NCBI RefSeq assembly: GCF_000499845.2
Contig: NC_023757.2
Span: 1,498,720 to 1,562,719 of the forward strand
From: Phaseolus vulgaris
Taxonomy: Eukaryota > Streptophyta > Magnoliopsida > Fabales > Fabaceae
DNA length: 64,000 nt
Direction: 5' to 3'
A program made the position numbers and the translations under genes. Under the pieces are notes generated by a model. That model made no database searches and was not told where the DNA came from. It was given only the letters and a program-made list of their open reading frames with translations. Positions 1-10,740 of the stretch are shown piece after piece. The first letter of the stretch is position 1; the number at the start of each line of letters is the position of its first letter.

Positions 1-180
1 GTGCCAAGTTGGCACGACTTCAATATGACAGGGCAGAAATCGTGCCAAGTTGGCACGACTTCAGTATGACATGGCAGAAGTCGTGCCAACTTGGCACGAC
101 TTTAATATGACATGACAGAAGCCGTGCCTAATTGGGACAACTTCTGCATATGAAGTCGTGCCGAATTGGCACGACTTGTC
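1..180. repeat. Tandem array of 41-bp units with a strong palindrome
   Basis: Three near-identical 41-bp units (1-41, 42-82, 83-123) are followed by degenerate partial units to about 180. Each unit junction carries arms AAGTCGTGCCAA and TTGGCACGACTT around one central base, for example 78-102, so each could form a 12-bp-stem hairpin. The array probably continues to the left of the window. No coding potential was seen. The host element is not identified; it may be part of a larger transposon or a minisatellite. Confidence 0.75.
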
Positions 181-246
181 TAAATTTGTAATTTTTTAAA
201 CGAACTCCATTTTGGTAAAAACAAAAAAAAATAACCCCATCATGGT

Positions 247-722
247 CAAAAAACCGTGTGTGAAACAGTGTCTGTATCTGGTAAAGTAGGAACAGTAACT
301 CATTCTGCATAAGGGTTGGAGTATCCTGAAATATTCCATTTTCTTTATTTAATTATTTGTTGATAAAAAAAAGTTATAGTGTTATAAAATAGCTTATTGC
401 AAAATGCTTGACCACTTAGCACGGGATATGTATGTGGTAAAGTAGGAACAATGTGAAACAGTGTCTGTATGTATCTGGTAAAGTAGGAACAGTATCTGAT
501 TCTGCATAAGGGTTGAAGTATCCTGAAATATTCCATTTTCTTGATTTAATTCTTTGTTGATAAAAAAAAAAGTTACAGTCTAAAATAGCTTATTGCAAAA
601 TGCTTAACCACTTAGCACGGATATGTATGTGGTAAAGTAGGAACAGTGTGAAACGGTGTGTTTGTATGTGGTGGTAAAGTAGGAACAGTATCTGATTCTG
701 CATAAGGGTTGGAGTATCTGAA
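247..722. repeat. Tandem repeat array of about 200-bp units (left part)
   Basis: Three consecutive, partly truncated copies of a unit containing the phrase GGTAAAGTAGGAACAGT, then a CTGCATAAGGGTTGGAGTAT segment, an ATTCCATTTTCTTTATTTAA segment and a TTATTGCAAAATGCTTAACC segment. A further copy lies at 2583-2860, so the array is interrupted by the copia fragment in between. Short reading frames across it are translations of the repeat, not genes. Confidence 0.7.
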
Positions 723-724
723 AT

Positions 725-2582
725 GATAAAAAATATAAAGAAGAAGAAATATATAGGGAGTTTCTCTCTCCAAATTATAATCTAGTTAGGTAGCATACTA
801 ATCATGAGATTCTATAATTATTAAATTAATTGCATATAATTGGATACAAATATCGTACAATATCGTACAATATTGCATACAATAATTGCAATTAATTTGA
901 TAATTATTATTTTCTTAATACTCTCCCTCAAGTTGGTTGGTGAAGATCATGAACCCCCAACTTGTGTCGTAGCGTCAAAAAACTGTTTCTTGCCCAGTGC
1001 CTTTGTAAAAATATCTGCGAGTTGATACTGTGTCGGTACATATGAAGGACTGATTATCCCAGCTTGTAATTTTTCTTGCACAATGTGACAGTCTATCTCA
1101 ATGTGTTTTGTGTGTTCATCAAATACTGGGTTTGCTGCTATATGTAATGCCGCTTTATTGTCCCAGAAAAGTTGAGTTGGCAAGTTACATGGCACGTTTG
1201 TCTGTTTTTTTTTACTTCTATGAGATAATAGAAGAATCAAGAAAAATGCAATACCCAGATACTGATCTCCGAGTTGTCTGACAACCTCCCCAGTCTGAGT
1301 CGCAATAAGTTGTTAATGTCAGATTGTTTTCATATGGCAATAGCAATCCTTGTCCTGGTGACCCTTTGATGTACTTTAGGACTCGAATTGCAGCATCCCA
1401 ATGAGGTTTCCGTGGATCTGTATATATTGACTTAGGGTCCGAACCGAGAATGCTATGTCAGGCCGAGTAACCGTGAGGTATATCAGTTGTCCCACAAGTC
1501 GCTTGTATTTGACTGGATCCTTTAATAACTCTCCATAGTCTGGTGTGAGTTTTATGTATTGTTCCATTGGAAATTTGTCTGGACGAGCACCTGAGTCCCG
1601 TATCCTGCAAAATATCAAGCGCATATTTTCTTTGGGACATGTAAATACCAGCTTTGGAACGGGAAAATTCAATCCCTATAAAATATGTTAGGTCTCCAAG
1701 ATTTTAATGCGAAATTGTTGTAATAAACAATCTTTAACACACTGAATTTATGTCAAATCATTTCCTGTCAAAAAAATATCATCCACATAAATCAAAAGGG
1801 GAGTAAATGATGAGTTATTTTGTCTTGTGAATAGAGAGTAATATGTCTTGGACTGTTGAAATCCTACAGATTTAATCACATGAGAAAATGTTGAAAACCA
1901 TGTTCGAGATGCTTGTTTGAGACCATAAAGGAATTTGTTGAGTCGACATACAATGTTCTCCCCCTTTCGATGATGCCGGGTGGCAAGTCCATGTAAATAA
2001 TTTCATGCAATGTGCCATGTAAGAAGGCATTTTGCACATCTAGCTGGTGAGTAAACCAATTTATGGCTGCTGCAATGGTGAGGAGACACCTCTTGCGACA
2101 AGGCACGCCTTATATCTGTCGACGCTACCATCTGAGTTGTACTTTATTTTATAGACCCATTTGCATCCGATGGGTTTCTGCCCAGCGGGTAACGGTGTCA
2201 AGGTCCACGTTTGATTTAACTACAAGGCAGAAAGCTCTTCGTCCATTGTTTTTTGCCAATTTGGATCAAGGATAGCTTGAGCATAAGTGTGAGGTTCTTT
2301 GGTGGCTGTGATGTTAGCAAGATATGCACTATGTATAGAAGAAAATCGTGAATTAGAGAGAAAATGATGCATAAAATACCTGGTTCCATTCGGCCGGTCT
2401 TGGGCAGTGGCCGAATGATTGGTTTGGGATCCCGTTACGTAGTCTTGAAGTCAGGAAAGTGGGGTTGATGTGCGACTGGATCGTCGAACAGGAAGGTCGG
2501 TTGGAGAAGGTTTGGTAATGGGTGCTAGACTTCTTGGTATGGGAGAAGAAGGTTGGTCTACTGGAGGTTCAGGTGTATTATG
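725..2582 (-). mobile_element. Ty1-copia retrotransposon fragment, decayed polyprotein
   Basis: Read on the minus strand, the pieces of a copia polyprotein appear in order. About 2110-2290 holds the start of reverse transcriptase, with WQKTMDEE-like and [19 protein letters not shown] segments. About 1750-2106 holds the core (LDVQNAFLHGTLHEIIYMDLP), followed by a degenerate YVDD region. About 1450-1660 holds the distal part, with QLIYLTVTRPDIAFSV. 950-1240 is the RNase H end (WDNKAALHIAANPVFDEHTKHIEIDCH, ADIFTKALGK). The frame is broken several times. A polypurine-like CCCTCAAGTTGG segment near 925-937 and AT-rich LTR-like sequence from 725 to 905 follow the coding part. gag and integrase are missing, so the element is defective. 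Confidence 0.8.
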
Positions 2583-2860
2583 ACGAGTAGCACGGGATAT
2601 GTATGTGGTAAAGTAGGAACAGTGTGAAACAGTGTCTGTATCTGGTAAAATAGGAACGGTGTGAAAGAGTGTCTGTATCTGGTAAAGTAGGAACAGTGTG
2701 AAAGAGTGTCTGTATCTGGTAAAGTAGGAACAGTACCTGATTCTGTATAAGGATTGGAGTTTCTGAAATATTCCATTTTCTTTATTTAATTCTTTGTTGA
2801 TAAAAAAAAGTTATAGTGTTATAAAATAGTTTATTGCAAAATGCTTAACCTCTTACATTG
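2583..2860. repeat. Tandem repeat array (right part) with 37-bp subrepeats
   Basis: This is the continuation of the array at 247-722. A subrepeat of about 37 bp containing GGTAAAGTAGGAACAGTGTG occurs three times between about 2604 and 2730, then the longer unit runs on with the TTATTGCAAAATGCTTAACC segment ending near 2850. The copia fragment at 725-2582 separates the two parts. Confidence 0.65.
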
Positions 2861-3849
2861 ATTTTGATGCTTCTTACAACTTCATATATGGTTGTATAGA
2901 AAAGTTTGAAAACCAAATCAAACAAGAAAAAACATTCAAAATGGTTGTTAAACCAAACTAGTTTACTGTTTTCATTTTGATTTTGTTTTGGCACCATAAG
3001 CTATAGTGCCCTTTTTGTGATGGCGAATAAGCAACTTTTTTTTTCCCTTTGTGATGATACTTCTTACACGTACAAATTGTCATGGCCTCAAGATAGTCAT
3101 CGAATTTTGAGAGATTTTTTTTTTTTTTACTTTGGCGTTTAGTGACTACTCGTGATCTTTGTTTCTATTAAGCAAATTAAGTGAAAAGAGAAAAAGAAAA
3201 AAAATTAAACCTTCTTTTTCTCCACTCATTTTATTATAATTAAATAAAGGACCAGAGAGTTTATTATTATTAGGTTTTGTGCGTGGCTTAAATCGTCATT
3301 TTAGTTCTAAAATGAATAATACTTTCAATGTAAAGATTGTAATAATATGATAAAATCAAAATATGTTGATACTAAAAAATGATACCAACTTTTTAAGCAC
3401 AAACTGTTATCACAATATATACAAGAGCAAATGATATTCATTTATCTAATTTTATTTGTAACTTTTTTTTAGCACTTAGTATCTCTATTTGTATATTATA
3501 TACATATATATGTATGATTTTTATATTAGTTATATCCACTAGTATAATAAACATACTTCTTTTCACTCATATTTATATATATATATAATTCTTCATATTT
3601 ACATTTAATACGAAATTTGTTCTTGATATTATAAAGGTGTCGCATAAGTGAAATTCACAATATAAATTTGAATAATAATTTATTGATTTAGTCTTTAAAA
3701 TTAATAAAATTGTAAAATAATTTTTAAAATTGTAAATCATTTATTAATTTAAGTTAGAAATGCATTGAGAATATTTGTAAACATAATTCATTTAGTGAAC
3801 CCTTTATAAGAACACTTTTTCTATCACTTGAATTGTAGCAAAAGAAACA
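2861..3849. other. AT-rich intergenic DNA, no gene seen
   Basis: There are long A/T runs and stop codons in all frames. No conserved protein fragment, RNA gene or clear element ends were recognised. Confidence 0.5.
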
Positions 3850-5010
3850 AACTAGAAAGGTTAACGAATGAATGAGCAGAAAAGAATCACACATAAAAAA
3901 TTAACTTGATTTAATTGAAGTATTAATGAACTTTAATCTACATCCACACACCAGAGGTTCACTATGAAAACATATTACAACACAAAGTTTCTCACTAATT
4001 AATAACTTTTTGTTATATAGTTGAACATACAACTCTCACTTAAACCAATTATTAATAAAATGTCTTATTTATACCCAATTATTAATAAAATGTCTTATTT
4101 ATACAACATAATTACTATAACTACTTTTGTAAATTACACCTAAAGTAATAAAAAAGACGTGAAAAATGTTTCTAGTACTAAGCTTGGAACGTCATATAGG
4201 AAGACTCTTAAGGTAACAAACAAAGAAGAGAAAGTTAAAGGCATGATCCAAGGCAAACAGTCTGATACCTTCCACTAAGCCCACTACGGGGCTTAATCAC
4301 CAATCAATTGGATTAAATCCAAATAATGATAGAACTTGTTGTTTGGTAGAACCTTTGTAATCATATAAGAGAGATTATGATCTCTTAAGATCTTTATCAC
4401 CTTCACAGACCCTCGAGTAATCTCCTCTCTTACGAAATGCCAATGTGTTTCGGTCTTTAATGGTAGACTTGATTCTTGGATACTTGTATAGTGTTGTTGT
4501 TGTCAAAGTAGATTGTGACAACTTGATCTTGCACCCTTGTCTCTCTACCTATACCCCTTCGCCATAATAAGGCTTCCTTCATTGCCTCTGTCATGACAAT
4601 ATACTTTACTTTAATGGTTGACAAAGTCACTACTTTCGTTAGATTGTCCTTTCAGCTTATTGTAGTACTTTATGCTCTAATAACACATAACTCGTGAGAG
4701 ATTTTCTGTGTCTAAACACCTAGCGAATAGGACTCAACAAAATCCTTTTTGGGAACGCCTCTAACATATTTTTACTCCTCCATAAACTAAAATTATGTCC
4801 TAAAAATAATTTCATATAACAAAAAATCCACTTAAGTGCTTGTCAGCGAGATTGTTTAAGATTTGACATGAACCTTCTAACAACAATCACAACATAAGCT
4901 ATGTTAGGGTGAGGGCAAACCATTGCGTGCATAATAGAACCAACCATGTCTACATATGAAACATCATCCGCATAATTTTTTAATAACCATTTTAAAACTC
5001 AATTCACATC
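3850..5010 (-). mobile_element. Heavily decayed Ty1-copia remnant
   Basis: Minus-strand translation of about 4480-5000 gives broken pieces of the copia reverse transcriptase/RNase H end. These include a DDVSYVDMVGSIMHAMVCPH segment (about 4900-4970), a MSNLK...QALKWIFCYMK segment (about 4800-4880) and an RNase H-like stretch near 4560-4660, with many stops and frameshifts. A direct duplication of about 30 bp lies at about 4044-4105. The flank from 3850 to 4440 resembles LTR or leader sequence but has no matching second LTR in view. Confidence 0.55.
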
Positions 5011-8000
5011 ACTTTGAGATATATATTTGATAAAAATGAATTTTTTAAATTAAAAAGAAACAAAAATACATTAACTCTCTTTTGAATACACTTACCTAGG
5101 TTTGTTAAAAAGCAAGAATTCATACAGAACAATTTACATTCATGAAAGTTGACCATGTCTTAGTAATGTGTATTGTCCACTATGCATGGTCCCATTCATC
5201 TATGTCTATTAAATCAGATATAATTTCTTTGTAGTGATAATTAATGGGTGTGAAAACCTTGGACCATGTAACTATGTGTTACAACATGCATGCTATCATT
5301 AGTCATTTGTGTAGAATATATACAACCATTATTATTAATTGATCATAATTATTTGTAAATATATGCACACCAATGTACTACATTGTGGTATACTTATTAA
5401 TATTTATACCTAATTATATATAAAAAATATATATATATAAATAACGTTAAAAATATCTAATTATTTACTCTAGTTCCAACTGAAATTAACAAAACTAAAA
5501 AAAATAGAAAAATATGTGACCAAAATAGTAATATGCTAATACAAATACAAATCTTATTTCTGTTTCGTGTATACATAATTCCAATAGACGACTTTTTGTA
5601 CACACATTTCAATAATAAATCAGTTTTGAATTTTGTTTTGAATTTTAGATTTATCGTTTACCCTGGTTCATCGTCACACGTTCCAAGAACACAGAAACAT
5701 GTAGTTATTGCTTCAAGAAACTGATAAAGATAATGAAACAATATGTGTTAAAGTGAATGGTGGCAGTGGCGAGTGAAACAAAAATGACCTAAAATTTTGT
5801 GAAGACGATGAATGGAGCAGTTGCCATTTTCAGAGAATCAGAAGAAAATGAAAGTGTGGCACAAGTTTCGTGCAGCTGCATGCATGCAACCGTATCTCAC
5901 AGTCACGATCATCTCTCACTTTAAGAAAGTTTCAGTGTGTAGATCAGAGAAAACAACACTTCTACATTAACTCATTCAAAAACATCATATAATATATATT
6001 TTAATATTTTTTTTGGATAGACACTTGTGTGAAACTGATAAATAATAAAAACAGTGAGAATAGAGTTTTTTTTTATAATTTAAGGATTTAGGGTTTTCAT
6101 TTAAATTGAGAAGGACATCATTTTTCATTTATTTTTTTTTAATTATATTCATCTAAATAATTATTATTTTTATTTTTGTATTTCGTTTTTAATGCATAAC
6201 ATTAGTTTCTTTGGCAGTGTATATATATATAAATTAATAAATTAGAAATTTGGTTTGAAAAGAAAAATTAAAAAACATATTATCTCATAATTTCACTTTC
6301 ACATTAATGTAACAAAAGTTGTCCTTGCCATTCTCAAAACTAACATAATTTTAGGTGATTTTTAGGTTTTTACAAGCACTTAATGTTTTGTGTGCTGACT
6401 AAAATTAAAACCAACCTACTTCTTTCATTTCAATACTAAATGTAAAAATAACAAATAAAAAATCCCATTAAAAAAAAGCTTATGTAGAATTTGTATCTCC
6501 TTAATTTTCTTTTTTAAGAATAAATATTAATATAAACTAAGCTTTATTTATTTTTTTCTTTGAGAATGAAGATTTATGTATTCTTAAATAGAGGTACATT
6601 TTGACGTTTTATAATCTTTTGAGACTTTAGTAATGTAAATGAGTGAATTATATAACTAAACTTTGTAAATTTGTATATATACAATAAGTTGTTAGTGTTA
6701 GTGTGTAATAAATATTAGTAAGAGATCTTACATAACCAAATATCACACCATAAAAGTCTTCTTAGGCCTAAAAATAATGAATCTTAATTTTTTTATTTTT
6801 TTTAGATATAACTAAATTGTATTTAGTTAGTAAACAATATTGTTGAAATTTTAAAATAAAAAATAAAAAATAAATTATTAATATAGTATTTTATTAAAAT
6901 CTTTCACTTATTATCACATTAACTGATTTAATAAAAAAAACCCATGATGTTTGTTTCAGTTTTTATTTTAATTTGGGACACTTAGATTTTTACTTCTTCA
7001 TGAAAAATGTTTTTATGAAATGTTTGATCATTTTTTTTTTTTGTAACAAAAACCAAATAGGAGAAACATAAATACGAATAATTAAAAATTAACTAACTAA
7101 AATTGTGAAAAAAAAATAGAAACTAAAATGATGGATTTTTAAATCATAAGAAGAAAAATATAATTAAACCTAAAAAATATTATTATAATATCCCAAATTA
7201 ACATATTAAAAAAATTAAAAGAATAAATTATTTTTATTAAAACTGAATCAAATTAAATAAAATCAAAAAATAAATTAATAATTAAAGTCCAATACAAGTG
7301 AGTTTGAAACTACTAATTAACTTGTTGAGAATGATAAGGCCCACCTAGAGCATAGACACTGAACCTCATATGTTGGGTTGGGCCAACATTAATATCCATT
7401 AACTCAAAATATCTTTTCTCCATTGCTAAATAAAATACAGAATCTCTCTTCTCTACTTTATCATACACAATAATAAATTATGATAATCAATTATCAACAT
7501 CATTCATTCATGAATATATTCTTCATTCTTTCAAGAATGTTTTTTATCATTGAACAAATTTCACATATATTTTATTAGAAAACAAAAGTTTAGTTTCATT
7601 TCAACACAACTTCATATGAATTTATTAAAATAAAAATAAAAATGTGTACACAAGTCTAATAATAATAATAATAATATTTTAACTAAAATGAAGTAATCGT
7701 ATAGTTACTAATATATTTATTATAGAGAGATATTTTTTTATACTTTTTAGTTTTTTTTTTCTACATATGAGAATAAATTAAGGGATGTGGATTATGATGA
7801 TCTGATCTAAATGAAAATACTTGATGTGTTTTAATACTAACAAAAAAATTATAATATATCAAATGTTTTATAACATTTTCTCTTAATGATAAGAAGTTTT
7901 CTAAAAAATTGAATAATCAATGTTTAAGAGATCATCTTAATAATTTATCTTTGAGGAATCAATATGAATAACTCTTTCTGTTGCATCAATATCAAATAAG

Positions 8001-8700
8001 TAAGAATGTTGTACGATTTTATTTACTAAAATTCATACGAATAAGAAAAATTAATTTCAATTCTAATTCCATTAATCAAATTCTCACAATCATTTATTTT
8101 GGTTTTTATTTAAATTATAAGCACTCGAATAGTGCACATATTTTAATATCCAGTGAGTTTTACATATTCAAATTTTAAATTTTAAGAGAGTTTGTGAATG
8201 CAATATCCATATTTTAAGATAAATTATTACTTCTGACCGACTATACTTATCTAAATGTTTGAAATACTATGTCAACCTCCATCCACAAAACTTCTCCCTT
8301 ATACTTGTAACTTAATCTCACTACTAAATATTAACGGCTTTAATTCTATAATTATGGTGAAACTTTGTTATTATCAATTTTTTACATATATAATTTTTAT
8401 TTTTTTTTAATTTTAGTATATTTTATATATTTAACACATTTAAAATTTTGGTAATGCACACATCATTTAGCACATGATGAAATTAACATTGTTGCACCAT
8501 TAAAACAACCGATAAATAAAAATAATTTTTAAAAAATAAAAAATAATTAATTATTATATTATTTAATAAAAAATAATAATTATAAATAATATAAACTATT
8601 TTACATTTAATTAATATAGTAACTAATGATGTTTTTAAAATTATTTTTTATTTTATATTTTTTTTTTATATTGGGAGATATGCACCTTTACCAAGGATTT
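5011..8700. other. Long AT-rich intergenic region, no gene seen
   Basis: Mostly A/T-rich with homopolymer runs. A less AT-rich patch at about 5640-5960 contains CATGCATG-type (RY-like) words near 5877-5890 but no convincing open frame, splice structure or RNA gene. A short AAT trinucleotide repeat lies near 7660-7675. No protein homology was recognised on either strand. Confidence 0.45.
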
Positions 8701-8952
8701 GGAAAATAAAATCAAACTTCAATTTTAAATTTCTCCTTTCTCTCTTTCATGGTCAATCGCGAACACCAAAATCCACTCGCGCCACCTTTCAAACTCAGTT
8801 CCACCATCATTCAAAATCTATTGTTCTCTGATTTTTTCATTCTGCCTACGCTCCCAAAAACTTGTGGTTAATGCTTAGCTATATCATTCTACATCTACCT
8901 TCTGAATGGAACCAATGATGTAAGGTATGATCTTCATATAACCAACAAGCCA

Positions 8953-10740
8953 ATGAAGGGAAGATACATTTCTCTTCTCAAAAGCTGCAAATCCATGTCC
9001 CAATTCAAGCAAATTCAGGCCCACATATTCAGTGTTGGCCTTCAACAAGATAGAGACACCCTTAACAAGCTCATGGCCTTTTCCATGGACTCATCACTGG
9101 GGGATTTCAACTATGCAAACAGAATCTTCAAACACATTCATAACCCCTCTTTGTTTATCTATAACCTCATGATCAAGGCCTTTGTCAAAAGGGGTAGTTT
9201 TAGGACTGCCATTTCTCTGTTTCACCAACTTAGGGAACATGGTGTGTGGCCTGATAACTACACCTACCCTTATGTCTTGAAGGGTATTGGTTGCATTGGG
9301 GAGGTTAAGGAAGGGCAAAAGGTTCATGCTTTTGTGGTTAGGACTGGCCTTGAGTTTGACGCTTATGTGGGTAACTCGTTGATGGATATGTATGCAGAGT
9401 TGGGCCTGGTCGAGGGGTTCACACAGGTGTTTGAGGAAATGCCTGAGAGGGATACGGTTTCTTGGAACATCATGATTTCGGGTTATGTCAGGTGCAAGAG
9501 GTTCCAGGAGGCTGTGGATGTTTACAACCGAATGCGAAAGGAGAGCAATGAAAAGCCTAATGAAGCTACGGTTGTGAGCAGTCTGTCCGCGTGTACAGCG
9601 TTGAGAAATTTGGAGCTTGGTAAGGAAATTCACGACTACATTGTGAATGAACTGGATTTTACTATCATAATGGGGAATGCTTTGTTAGACATGTATTGTA
9701 AGTGTGGGCATGTGAGCGTGGCTCAGGAGATTTTTGATGCAATGAGAGTTAAGAATGTGAATTGTTGGACCAGTATGGTAACCGGGTATGTGGCCTGTGG
9801 TTGGTTGGATCAAGCTCGAGATTATTTTGAGAGGAGTCCAAGTAGGGATATTGTTCTTTGGACAGCTATGATTAATGGGTATGTACAGTTTAATCGTTTT
9901 GAAGAAGCAATTGCATTATTTGGGGAGATGCAGATGAGAGGTGTGAGACCAGATAACTTCATTGTGGTTACTCTTCTTACGGGATGTGCTCAATCAGGAG
10001 CTCTAGAGCAAGGCAAGTGGATTCATAATTATATAGATGAAAACAGAATCCTAGTGGATGCTGTGGTTGGTACTGCCCTTATTGAAATGTATGCTAAATG
10101 TGGCTGCATAGATATAGCTTTGGAGATTTTTGATGCATTGAAGGAAAAGGATACTGCCTCATGGACTGCAATCATTTGTGGACTGGCCATGAATGGTAAA
10201 ACAAGTAAAGCACTTGAGTTGTTTGAAGCAATGCAAGTGTGTGGGTTTAAACCTGATGATGTTACCTTCATTGCTGTTTTGAGTGCTTGTACTCATGCAG
10301 GATTGGTTGAAGAAGGCAGAAAGTTATTTCATTCCATGTCTAGTGTGTATCACATTGAGCCAAATTTAGAGCACTATGGGTGTTTCATTGACCTTCTTGG
10401 TCGAGCCGGACTGTTACAAGAGGCGGAGGAGTTGGTAAGGAAGTTACCAGATGAAAACAATGATGAAATAATAGTTCCACTCTATGGAGCTTTGCTAAGT
10501 GCCTGCAGAACTTATAGTAATATTGATATGGGTGAAAGGCTTGCTACAGCACTGGCCAAAGTTAAATCAAGCGATTCAAGTCTTCATACACTTCTTGCTA
10601 GCATCTATGCCTCTGCTGACAGATGGGAAGATGTGAGAAAGGTGAGAAGTAAGATGAAAGATATGGGAATCAAAAAGGTACCAGGATATAGTGCCATTGA
10701 GGTGGATGGAAAGTGGCAACAGAGGTTGAGTCATGAGTGA
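8953..10740 (+). CDS. Pentatricopeptide repeat (PPR) protein, PLS class, E-type
   Basis: An intronless gene for 595 aa. The protein is a chain of 35-36 residue PPR motifs of alternating P, L and S types. Typical signatures are SWNIMISGYVR (about residue 170), NALLDMYCKCG (about 242), WTSMVTGYVA, WTAMINGYVQFNRFEEAI (about 303), GTALIEMYAKCG (about 372), SWTAIICGLAMNG and FIAVLSACTHAGLVEEG. The E-type end has YGCFIDLLGRAGLLQEAEEL, LLSACRTY and HTLLASIYASADRWEDVRKV. Such proteins bind organellar RNA in a sequence-specific way and usually act in C-to-U editing in plastids or mitochondria. There is no DYW deaminase domain, and the protein stops soon after GYSAIEVDG with a short unusual tail. From memory it resembles Arabidopsis At1g31430. 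The start chosen is the first ATG that opens directly onto the first motif. Target RNA and organelle are unknown. Confidence 0.93.
   Translation: MKGRYISLLKSCKSMSQFKQIQAHIFSVGLQQDRDTLNKLMAFSMDSSLGDFNYANRIFKHIHNPSLFIYNLMIKAFVKRGSFRTAISLFHQLREHGVWPDNYTYPYVLKGIGCIGEVKEGQKVHAFVVRTGLEFDAYVGNSLMDMYAELGLVEGFTQVFEEMPERDTVSWNIMISGYVRCKRFQEAVDVYNRMRKESNEKPNEATVVSSLSACTALRNLELGKEIHDYIVNELDFTIIMGNALLDMYCKCGHVSVAQEIFDAMRVKNVNCWTSMVTGYVACGWLDQARDYFERSPSRDIVLWTAMINGYVQFNRFEEAIALFGEMQMRGVRPDNFIVVTLLTGCAQSGALEQGKWIHNYIDENRILVDAVVGTALIEMYAKCGCIDIALEIFDALKEKDTASWTAIICGLAMNGKTSKALELFEAMQVCGFKPDDVTFIAVLSACTHAGLVEEGRKLFHSMSSVYHIEPNLEHYGCFIDLLGRAGLLQEAEELVRKLPDENNDEIIVPLYGALLSACRTYSNIDMGERLATALAKVKSSDSSLHTLLASIYASADRWEDVRKVRSKMKDMGIKKVPGYSAIEVDGKWQQRLSHE

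Noticed and set aside
128..536. Two small minus-strand open frames
   Set aside because: They translate the tandem repeat units; the same peptide phrases recur at 2558-2776.
9094..9633. Long open frame antisense to the PPR gene (179 aa)
   Set aside because: Fully overlaps the strongly supported PPR coding sequence, shows no recognisable domain and follows from codon bias of the sense strand.
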